Below are positions 1-5,764 of a DNA stretch of 7,222 nucleotides, in pieces. Source of the DNA: an archaeon (lineage in GTDB: Archaea; Iainarchaeota; Iainarchaeia; Iainarchaeales; Iainarchaeaceae); NCBI GenBank assembly GCA_024653865.1, contig JANLHD010000029.1:1-7222 (forward strand). Direction: 5' to 3'. The position numbers and the translations under genes are program-made. The notes beneath the pieces were generated by a model. That model made no database searches. It saw only the letters and a list, made by a program, of their open reading frames with translations, and was not told the origin of the DNA. Position 1 is the stretch's first letter, and every line of letters starts with the position of its first letter.

Positions 1-3000
1 TACCTTGGAAATAGTTACCGGCACCGTGAATTTTGTCCTCACATCATCCACATCTTGCCCCGCATCCGCCTTGTACCTTAGTTTTACAAGCACATCATAC
101 TGCCCAAGGAGCTTGTTTGCGAATGCTTTCACTGTAAAGCTTGGGGAGGAATTTGTCAGCGTCGCATTTATGCAGCTCGTGTTGCAGTTTCGCAGCACCG
201 CGCCACTTGAATTTTTCAGTGTAATCGGGCCGGCATACTCATCAGGCACCGAATCATGCTGCGCGCTTGGCACAAAAAACGCGACCTCAACATCCTTTGG
301 GCAATCATTTGCGGTGACTGTGAATGATTCATCATCACCCCAATTAAGGCCGATTGATTCGGTTGAAATGCCAACGCACTCAAACCCTACAGGGATTGCT
401 TCCCCGCCACCATCTCCATCGGGATCGCACTCCGCACCCTCGCACGGCGGTGGCTCACAACCATCCCCCTCGCAGGGCGGTTCGCATTCGGGTGAATCGC
501 ATGGCGGTTCGCAGCCCGCGGGGTCATCGCACGGGGGGTCGCCATCAATTGTCACGCTCACGGCGCCGTTTGCCGCAAGATAACCTGCCTTGGATGCTAG
601 AATGTAAAAAGTTGTTCCTGCATTGGGCGCATTTTTGGTGAACGAATACGCGCCAGCAGTGCCCGCAACTGCAGGTATCGCCGTTGGGGAAGAATAATCG
701 GAATTTGTGGAATAAACCACGGCGGCATCGGTTATGGGTTCGTTTGTTTCCGAATCCGCAAGGGTCACCGTGATTGTTGAATCGGTATTCGGCGCGATTG
801 CTGTCGGGCTGACAACTATTGTCATTGTGCGCTCTTCTTGCATGTAAAAATCGTACTCAACGCTGTTGTCTGTTTCCTGCAAATCCAATGCGAATTCAAC
901 CCGCGAAGATGCGGATGCACCACTCGGGGATAAATTAAATTCGGCGCCATAACTTCCGGCAAAAGGGAATTCCTCTATTTCCACGCTTTCCGGGGAAATG
1001 TCGATTGCGCCGTCTTTGCTTTGCGCCTCCAATGCGACGTTCTCGAAATCAGTTCCGTCCTCGTGCTGGTTCACGACACCCAAAAAGAGTGTGTATTCAT
1101 TTTCCTCCTGGAGAAGAACCGGAACGCTTGGCTTTAGCAATAATGCATCCGCAAGCCCGCCGCCTGTTAGTGTTGCCTCGAATGCGAAGTTTTTGCACTC
1201 ATCAAACACCGGGTCGCATGGAAGGTCCTCGCCAACCTCATAACTCCAAAGCACGAGCTGTGATTGCGAAGGCACATAAATGTTTCCGCTTTTTGCGCCA
1301 TACCTGATTTCTATTGCATCCCCGTTCTGCGCAGTATCCTTGACCTCTACTTCAACCTCGAAAACGTACTCCCCCGCATCAATATCATGGAAGGAAATTA
1401 TTGTTTGCTTTCCGTCGCCATTTGTCTCTTCGACCCCGGCGTATGCATCATTTGGATCATAAGAGGAGTATTTCACGTTCGCCGCAATGTTGCTGTTCAC
1501 CTTTTCAATCACAACAATTGAATCGTTTGCGGTCATTTGTTCCTGAAGCCCCGCCCTTACAACCGACCTCACGTCATCGAGGCCATTTGCCGCAATCACA
1601 TCAAATAAAAGCACGTATTTGCCACCCGCACGCAGCTTCGAGGGAACGTCCCTTGAGGAATCGTTTTCAACAATGCTTCTAATTCCAATGCACAGTTCCC
1701 CATCATCGCCACAGGTGAGCCTTGAAGTGTCATCTTCTGCCCTTAGCACAATTCTCGCGGTTGTCGTGCTGTCCGGGGCAATGGGGTAAGTGGTTGTTCG
1801 TAGCGGGAAATAGCCTTCCTTTGTGACTTTTAGGTAGGGGGAAATGTCCCAATCAAGTGCCAATTCATCGGTTTCTCCATCCAAATCTGTAATTTTAACC
1901 GCAATTCCAGTCCCCGCATCGTCCGCTGGGTCAAAAAATTCAACGCGTGCGCCGCTAACAGGGTTTCCTTGTGTGTCAACCACAATCGCTTTTATGCTCC
2001 CGGTCGTGAGTGCCATTGTGATGGTGAGCTTCAAGGCCGCGCCCGCACTTAATTGGGCGGTTTCGGACGTTCCTTGCCTTCCCGTATGGGTTGCCTTGGC
2101 ATAATACTCCGCTAAAGGAAGGTTTGTGAATGTTATTTCCCCATCTGAATCAGTGGTTCCACTTTGAAAGTAAAAGTTTAGGTCTTCGGCAAAGAGCAAT
2201 ACCTGTGCGCCCGAAACCATGTTGCCCTCGGAGCTCTTCACTTCAACAAGGACGTTTCCTGAATTTGTGGAGGTTTTTTTCACGAGCTCTATTTCCTGCG
2301 CATCGCTCGAGGCGGCATCAATAAAGTTCAAATCAATCGCCGCCTTCGCCACATAATTTGAATGGGTCGCAACAAGCGAGTACTCGGCATTTGTATCCGC
2401 ATTTGTCAGAGAAACCGTGCCGTCCGCACCGGAGGAATAAATTTGGACCGCATCGCCATCGGCATAAAACTGCACCGAGACACCTGAAATCGGGGCTTCG
2501 GTTTGGGAATCAATGAATTTCACCAAAATCTTGTTTTTTTTTCCGCCGGAAGTGACTTTTTGAAGTTCTATTGTGACGCTCTCTTCCGCCCCGGCGTTTA
2601 GCTGAAAATTTTCGCTTCGCTCGTCATTGTACTTCCTAACCGCCCTATTGTCAAGTGCCCTCACGTAATAATTTCCCGGATTGACGTCAAAAAGAAAAAA
2701 ACCCCGAGAATCAGTGCTGCCCTGGCTCACCTGAACGTTGCCGGGCGCATAGAGCTTTACAACAATATCGCCTGCCCCATCCCCGGAATCCGCATCTATT
2801 ACCGTTACGCGAACCTTGCCCTTTACCGCGTCGCCGATTGATTCAAGGTTGATTACGGTTGTTGCATAAACAAGCGCCCTGGATTTCTCCTCGTACCCTG
2901 CAAGCGAAACATGCGCGGTCAACACGCCGCACTGGCTATTATAACTCACGGTTTCTTCCGAAGACGCACTTGAAATCGTGCGCGGCGCGGCATAATTTTC

Positions 3001-3630
3001 GCTGCACGTGAACCTAATTTGGGTTCCCGAAAGCGGTTCCCCTTCTGAATCCTTAATTTGGATGACTTTTTGGGAAAATTCTGGCGCGGCTTCCTTTAGG
3101 ATTATTTCCGGGCGAATTAGCCCATCGACCTCGAAAACCTCGGAATAATGCTCATAACCATCCAAATCCACTTCCACAGTTAGGGTTTTGCCCTTTGGCA
3201 CCAAACTGAATTCACCTGAAGCGCCGGTCACAAACCCCTGCGCTGTGCCATCATCAAAAGTTACATTGACCGAGGCGCCATCAATCGGCGAACCGTCCTC
3301 ATCAACCACCACAAAAACAGTGGATTGCGGCGAAACCGCCCCAAGCAAAAGAATTCCAATTCCAAGGAGCAAAAGAAGCACAAGAATTATCAGTAGAATA
3401 AAGCTCGGGAAAATTTTGTCAATCGGGTCCACGACCTTGTAAACGGGAATTGATTTGTCCAGTTCATCAAGAACCGCGTAATACTTGTCCTCGAGCGAAA
3501 AATAGAATTTTTTTATCGGATCAATTATGCTTTGCAGCGGGTTTTTGCCCGCCTGATCCTCGCCCTCCAAAGGCTCTTCCCCTTCCTCCAGGGTTTCCAT
3601 GCCATTATCTTCTATTCCTTCAATTGCCAT
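1..3630 (-). CDS. Giant membrane-anchored surface protein with tandem carboxypeptidase-regulatory-like repeats (3'-partial)
   Basis: A single open frame of 1210 codons without a stop; the C-terminus lies beyond the left edge. The ATG at 3630 is chosen because GGTG, an archaeal-type ribosome site, lies 8 nt upstream; a second Met is residue 11. Residues 1-73 are acidic and probably cytoplasmic, and about 75-97 form one Leu/Ile-rich membrane helix acting as an uncleaved signal anchor. The rest is probably extracellular. Six beta-sandwich repeats of about 80-90 residues occupy about 103-631, with recurring cores such as DGSPIDGASV, EGEPLSGTQI and QGNPVSGARV, typical of carboxypeptidase-regulatory-like folds. 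Unnamed beta-rich domains follow (632-1030), then a Cys-Pro hinge (1031-1069) and another domain. Outside the hinge, cysteines fall in candidate pairs (209/234, 640/647, 805/812, 1085/1110, 1149/1153), as expected for exported disulfides. No enzymatic motif is visible. Adhesin, cell-envelope or cell-contact roles are inference. Confidence 0.88.
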   Translation of the reverse strand, partial: MAIEGIEDNGMETLEEGEEPLEGEDQAGKNPLQSIIDPIKKFYFSLEDKYYAVLDELDKSIPVYKVVDPIDKIFPSFILLIILVLLLLLGIGILLLGAVSPQSTVFVVVDEDGSPIDGASVNVTFDDGTAQGFVTGASGEFSLVPKGKTLTVEVDLDGYEHYSEVFEVDGLIRPEIILKEAAPEFSQKVIQIKDSEGEPLSGTQIRFTCSENYAAPRTISSASSEETVSYNSQCGVLTAHVSLAGYEEKSRALVYATTVINLESIGDAVKGKVRVTVIDADSGDGAGDIVVKLYAPGNVQVSQGSTDSRGFFLFDVNPGNYYVRALDNRAVRKYNDERSENFQLNAGAEESVTIELQKVTSGGKKNKILVKFIDSQTEAPISGVSVQFYADGDAVQIYSSGADGTVSLTNADTNAEYSLVATHSNYVAKAAIDLNFIDAASSDAQEIELVKKTSTNSGNVLVEVKSSEGNMVSGAQVLLFAEDLNFYFQSGTTDSDGEITFTNLPLAEYYAKATHTGRQGTSETAQLSAGAALKLTITMALTTGSIKAIVVDTQGNPVSGARVEFFDPADDAGTGIAVKITDLDGETDELALDWDISPYLKVTKEGYFPLRTTTYPIAPDSTTTARIVLRAEDDTSRLTCGDDGELCIGIRSIVENDSSRDVPSKLRAGGKYVLLFDVIAANGLDDVRSVVRAGLQEQMTANDSIVVIEKVNSNIAANVKYSSYDPNDAYAGVEETNGDGKQTIISFHDIDAGEYVFEVEVEVKDTAQNGDAIEIRYGAKSGNIYVPSQSQLVLWSYEVGEDLPCDPVFDECKNFAFEATLTGGGLADALLLKPSVPVLLQEENEYTLFLGVVNQHEDGTDFENVALEAQSKDGAIDISPESVEIEEFPFAGSYGAEFNLSPSGASASSRVEFALDLQETDNSVEYDFYMQEERTMTIVVSPTAIAPNTDSTITVTLADSETNEPITDAAVVYSTNSDYSSPTAIPAVAGTAGAYSFTKNAPNAGTTFYILASKAGYLAANGAVSVTIDGDPPCDDPAGCEPPCDSPECEPPCEGDGCEPPPCEGAECDPDGDGGGEAIPVGFECVGISTESIGLNWGDDESFTVTANDCPKDVEVAFFVPSAQHDSVPDEYAGPITLKNSSGAVLRNCNTSCINATLTNSSPSFTVKAFANKLLGQYDVLVKLRYKADAGQDVDDVRTKFTVPVTISKV
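421..540 (-). repeat. Cys-Pro-acidic hinge with CEPPC tandem units in the surface protein
   Basis: Residues 1031-1070 contain eight cysteines (1034, 1040, 1044, 1049, 1053, 1058, 1063, 1068) among Pro, Glu, Asp and Gly. The core CEPPC occurs twice and CEPPPC once, each separated by short acidic spacers. On the plus strand this gives a degenerate GC-rich pattern around TCGCAnGGCGGTTCGCA. An Asp/Gly run (DPDGDGGG) closes the hinge before the next folded domain. Confidence 0.85.
1738..3324 (-). repeat. Six tandem carboxypeptidase-regulatory-like (Ig/transthyretin-like) protein repeats
   Basis: At protein level six units start near residues 103, 187, 271, 367, 458 and 543. Each opens with a hydrophobic strand and then a turn of the type D-x-x-G-x-P-(I/L/V)-x-G-(A/T/V). 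A second strand follows (V-x-F or V-x-L-(Y/F)), then a D-x-x-G turn, and later an aromatic strand such as Y-x-(V/A)-x-A. The units are diverged, with no near-identical DNA copies, so the array is old rather than recently amplified. Assignment to the CarboxypepD_reg/CnaB-like superfamily rests on the motif pattern only. Confidence 0.75.
3340..3408 (-). other. Signal-anchor transmembrane helix of the surface protein
   Basis: Residues 75-97 are almost entirely Leu, Ile, Val, Gly and Phe, with no charge. A charged, Asp/Lys-containing segment lies before the helix and Ser/Thr-rich beta-strand sequence after it. There is no type I or lipobox cleavage site, so the protein is best read as N-in/C-out, with about 1100 or more residues outside. 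Confidence 0.85.
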
Positions 3631-3638
3631 TACGCCCA

Positions 3639-3642
3639 CACC
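3639..3642 (-). promoter_or_regulatory. GGTG ribosome-binding site for the surface-protein gene
   Basis: GGTG on the minus strand ends 8 nt before the ATG at 3630. It is the only convincing Shine-Dalgarno-like element in the window. It fits the longer leader predicted for this gene, whereas sigma-like, ppa and msrB appear leaderless. Confidence 0.5.
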
Positions 3643-3672
3643 AAAATTCTAATTCGATAAATTAACTTTAAT

Positions 3673-3689
3673 CTTATATAAAAGGCTTT
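3673..3689 (-). promoter_or_regulatory. BRE/TATA promoter of the surface-protein gene
   Basis: The minus strand reads AAAGCCTTTTATATAAG. The TATA centre is about 48 nt from the ATG at 3630, which predicts a transcript start near 3652 and a short leader of about 22 nt carrying the GGTG ribosome site at 3639-3642. The 13-mer AAAGCCTTTTATA recurs exactly in front of msrB. Confidence 0.65.
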
Positions 3690-3757
3690 AGCACGGGCCG
3701 GCTGTGTAGAATTGGTGCTTTGTGTTATTTAAAGAAGAAGTGGGTGGCTGCCGGTGC

Positions 3758-3781
3758 GGAATCAATCCTGTTGATTAGTCC
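3758..3781. other. Imperfect inverted repeat in the spacer between the sigma-like and surface-protein genes
   Basis: AATCAA (3760-3765) and TTGATT (3771-3776) form a 6-bp stem with a 5-nt loop, extended imperfectly by GGA (3758-3760) and TCC (3779-3781). CAATTG and another AATCAA lie just beyond. This could be a weak 3' end hairpin of the sigma-like transcript or a protein-binding palindrome upstream of the surface-protein promoter. AT-rich chance pairing is also possible. The rest of the 186-bp spacer (3631-3816) holds no gene that I can support. Confidence 0.3.
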
Positions 3782-3816
3782 AATTGCCAATCAATTCCTT
3801 GAAGACTTTTCCTCGC

Positions 3817-4665
3817 TTAGGATTTTTTCTTCCCTTCATGTGATTTTTGAAGATTTATTACAGTTTCAAAATATTCCTTGAATTCAGGGTGCTTTCTGAC
3901 TATTTCCCCAATTGCTTTGCTTCTTAATTGGCCAATATTCTGCTGTGTTACTCCAAGGCGCCTTGCAACCTCCCCCTGAGAGAGCGGATGCAACAAGTCT
4001 TCGAACATCAGCCTCGTAACCTCCCTTTGTTTTTGTGTGCCGGCAGTATCTATCGCCCTTTCGAGTCTTGACAGAGAGCGAAAATCCCCAAGTGCACTTT
4101 CCAATGCCCCAATAACCGGTTTTCTGCTTCCAATGGTCCTCAAAAAATTGTCAGGGTTCTCAAATCCATGGTAGCTCCTAACGTCCCTATACTTCCTATC
4201 GAATATTCGTGCAAATTCCCTGTTAAGACATGCAAAAAGAAAAGTATGGAATGCCCCCTTATTTTTTCTGTCGCGTTTATATGCAGGTATATAATTTTTG
4301 ATAAGCGCCAAATTTCCATTGCCTATAAGATCATCTGCAGATAATGCGGTAGGCAAGGTTCTGCCGATCTGCCCATCTACTCTTTTTTTCCAGAAAATTC
4401 TTGCAGTCGACCGTATAATTGGTTGAGATAGCTCTGCAATAAGTTCATCGACGTTTCTCCTGGCCTCTTCACTTTCAATTTCGCCCCTTATTTTGAAAAG
4501 CTCATCGAAAATCCCGTTGCGCTCGGCATTTCTTTGCGGATCTTCCGTAGAAAACTTAGAATACGCCCTGACTTTCAACCTTAATTCCGACGGTATAATT
4601 GTAGGTTTTGTTCGTTGAATCGAAACTCTTAAATCCCGCTTTCTTCTTGCTAAACCAACCGCCAT
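3817..4665 (-). CDS. Sigma-70-like protein with region 2 and region 4 signatures
   Basis: The protein is 282 residues from the ATG at 4665, chosen because a TATA box centred near 4690 sits about 25 nt upstream. A TTG at 4740 would add 25 residues and overlap the kinase stop, but would place that TATA box inside the gene. Residues about 66-165 resemble sigma-70 region 2: a helix like ELIAELSQPIIRSTARIF, then DDLIGNGNLALI (111-122), matching the DLIQEGNLGLI core-binding signature of region 2.2, then AFHTFLF..LNREFARIF where sigma factors have the region 2.3/2.4 helix. The usual Trp-Trp pair is replaced by Ala-Cys. Residues about 199-258 resemble region 4: REVTRLMFED, then LSQGEVARRLGVTQQNIGQLRSKAI, a canonical helix-turn-helix. 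The linker is too short for a full region 3, so the layout is closest to ECF-type sigmas, with an extra basic N-terminus. Homology by motif is strong; function as a sigma factor in this context is unproven. Confidence 0.8.
   Translation of the reverse strand: MAVGLARRKRDLRVSIQRTKPTIIPSELRLKVRAYSKFSTEDPQRNAERNGIFDELFKIRGEIESEEARRNVDELIAELSQPIIRSTARIFWKKRVDGQIGRTLPTALSADDLIGNGNLALIKNYIPAYKRDRKNKGAFHTFLFACLNREFARIFDRKYRDVRSYHGFENPDNFLRTIGSRKPVIGALESALGDFRSLSRLERAIDTAGTQKQREVTRLMFEDLLHPLSQGEVARRLGVTQQNIGQLRSKAIGEIVRKHPEFKEYFETVINLQKSHEGKKKS
3892..4071 (-). other. Sigma region 4-like helix-turn-helix domain
   Basis: Residues 199-258 contain the first helix LERAIDTAGTQKQREVTRLM, then LSQGEVARRLG (228-238) as the scaffold helix and VTQQNIGQLRSKAI (239-252) as the recognition helix. 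They align position by position with the bacterial pattern L-T-x-x-E-I-A-x-x-L-G-V-S-x-x-x-V-R-Q-I. Confidence 0.75.
4171..4470 (-). other. Sigma region 2-like domain
   Basis: Residues 66-165 cover region 2.1-2.4. D112, L113, I114, G117, N118, L119, L121 and I122 match the RNA polymerase clamp-binding helix of sigma-70 proteins. Phe139, Phe142 and Phe144 lie where promoter-melting aromatics are found. The region 2.1/2.2 linker (about 95-108) is Arg- and Gly-containing. Confidence 0.72.
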
Positions 4666-4685
4666 GTAATATATAATTTTGTTTA

Positions 4686-4701
4686 GATATAAAAGATTGC
4701 T
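4686..4701 (-). promoter_or_regulatory. BRE/TATA promoter of the sigma-like gene
   Basis: The minus strand reads AGCAATCTTTTATATC, and TTTTATA ends 23 nt before the ATG at 4665, so transcription should begin at or next to the start codon (leaderless). The box lies in the 71-bp gap between the kinase stop and this ATG, giving the sigma-like gene its own promoter even though it follows the kinase closely. A second AT-rich stretch, TTATATATTAC, touches the ATG and is too close to act as its TATA box. Confidence 0.55.
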
Positions 4702-4736
4702 TCTTTCTGCCACAATTCCTTCGGGAGATTTCGTTT

Positions 4737-5651
4737 TCAAATCTCGGAAAGGTGGCCAAGCACTTCGCGCCGCGAAACATCAATGCCGACATCCTGCCCA
4801 ATTCTGCGCGATGCGACAAACACCCCGCTTCGAAGGCACTTTTCTTCCAAAAACCCCCGCGCCTCGCCGAACACATAACCCGCATTGAAAGCGTCCCCCG
4901 CGCCCGTGGTGTTCACGGCTTTCACCTTTTGCGCGGGGACTTTTATAGAATGCGAGGTCGAAAAGAATGCGGCGCCCTCGGAGCCCCTCTTCACCACAAT
5001 TTTTTTTGCCCCGAAAGAAAAAAGTTTTTGCACGCCGCTTTCGAGCGATTTTGTTTTCGTAACCATGCCAAGTTCCTTGTCGTTCAGGAACAATACGTCA
5101 ATTTTTTTTGCGAATTTTTTGATTTCCCATTTCCCATACTCATCAAATGCGGTGTCAAAAAAAATTTTGGCGCCCTTTTTTCGCAGCCTTGAAAGCAATT
5201 CGGAAAAACCCTTGTGAAGCGGCGGAAGATGGAAATAGCCGCCGAAGAACACGAAATCCCCCTTGCTAATTTTTGGAAGCAAAACGCGCCCGATGTTTTT
5301 TGCGTCGAGTTCGAGAAGGCAGCCCTTGCACGAAATTATCGAGCGCTGCCCGCTTTTTTTCACAAAAATATTCGAAATGCCGTTCGCTCCCCGCGATTTT
5401 TTCAGCAAGGGCTTCACATGCGCGGATTTTAATTCATTGAGAAGAAACTGCGTGAACACGTCATTTCCAATAGCGCTTACAAGGTAAACATCCATGCCAA
5501 GCTTTGATGCGGCAACCGCAAAGTTCGCGGCATTCCCGCCTATAGAATAGGTTATTTGGGGGGTGTTCTGCTCTTCACCAACCGCAGGATAGGCATCCGC
5601 GTGCGTGAATATGTCCACATTCAAATCCCCAACGGAAAAAACTCTTGGCAT
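4737..5651 (-). CDS. PfkB/ribokinase-family carbohydrate or nucleoside kinase
   Basis: A 304-residue protein, the usual family length. The frame is open to 5711, but the ATG at 5651 is chosen: it gives the family N-terminus MPRVFSVGDLNVDIF, and a TATA box at about 5688 would otherwise lie inside the gene. Family signatures are SIGGNAANFAVAASKLG (36-52), the substrate-side glycine motif; NDKE (190-193), the metal/phosphate NxxE-type motif; KRGSEGA (221-227); and NTTGAGDAFNAGYVFG (247-262), the anion-hole motif with catalytic Asp253. It transfers a phosphate from ATP (or ADP) to a hydroxyl of a sugar or nucleoside in the cytoplasm. The substrate cannot be read from the sequence; ribokinase, nucleoside kinase and ketodeoxygluconate kinase are all possible. 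The stop overlaps the rejected TTG start of the sigma-like gene. No truncation or frameshift is seen. Confidence 0.9.
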   Translation of the reverse strand: MPRVFSVGDLNVDIFTHADAYPAVGEEQNTPQITYSIGGNAANFAVAASKLGMDVYLVSAIGNDVFTQFLLNELKSAHVKPLLKKSRGANGISNIFVKKSGQRSIISCKGCLLELDAKNIGRVLLPKISKGDFVFFGGYFHLPPLHKGFSELLSRLRKKGAKIFFDTAFDEYGKWEIKKFAKKIDVLFLNDKELGMVTKTKSLESGVQKLFSFGAKKIVVKRGSEGAAFFSTSHSIKVPAQKVKAVNTTGAGDAFNAGYVFGEARGFLEEKCLRSGVFVASRRIGQDVGIDVSRREVLGHLSEI

Positions 5652-5679
5652 CCCTAACCCTCGACAAAATACAACGCTT

Positions 5680-5694
5680 CTTTGTATATATTCC
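5680..5694 (-). promoter_or_regulatory. TATA promoter of the PfkB-family kinase gene
   Basis: The minus strand reads GGAATATATACAAAG. The TATATA centre (about 5688) is 37 nt from the ATG at 5651, predicting a leader of about 10 nt. It shares the 113-bp divergent intergenic region (5652-5764) with the ppa promoter on the other strand. Confidence 0.55.
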
Positions 5695-5726
5695 TTAGCA
5701 ATAACGACCAATGCGAAAAAAAGCCA

Positions 5727-5744
5727 AGAAAAGGTTTATGAGAG
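5727..5744 (+). promoter_or_regulatory. BRE/TATA promoter of ppa
   Basis: The plus strand carries GAAAAGGTTTATGAGAG. A purine-rich BRE-like flank precedes TTTATG (5735-5740), which lies about 26 nt before the ATG at 5765, so the message is probably leaderless. A competing ATG at 5761 reaches a stop after seven codons, and no Shine-Dalgarno sequence precedes either. Confidence 0.55.
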
Positions 5745-5764
5745 TTGCGCAAAAGAAATTATGA

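Noticed and set aside
403..550. Possible CRISPR or DNA-level tandem repeat in the TCGCA/GGCGGTTCGCA region
   Set aside because: The units are short, degenerate and in frame with CEPPC coding units; there is no repeat-spacer structure.
5..583. Plus-strand frame of 192 codons ending in a Ser/Gly/His-rich repeat (SHGGSQP-like)
   Set aside because: It is the antisense shadow of the Cys-Pro hinge and C-terminal domain of the large minus-strand gene; the repeat is the CEPPC coding pattern read backwards.
998..3665. Several short plus-strand frames opposite the surface-protein gene
   Set aside because: All lie inside the continuous 1210-codon minus-strand frame, with no promoter, recognisable motif or ribosome site of their own.
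4556..4885. Minus-strand frame of 109 codons overlapping the kinase 3' end and the sigma-like 5' end
   Set aside because: It is out of frame with both well-supported genes and shows no motif.
4752..5487. Plus-strand frames of 72-146 codons opposite the kinase gene
   Set aside because: The minus strand carries all PfkB signatures across the same interval; the plus frames are compositionally odd, rich in Phe, Cys and His, as antisense shadows usually are.
5652..5711. N-terminal extension of the kinase to an upstream start at 5711
   Set aside because: The extension (MVVIAKEYIQRSV...) is not family-like, and it would place the TATA box inside the gene; the ATG at 5651 gives the standard N-terminus.
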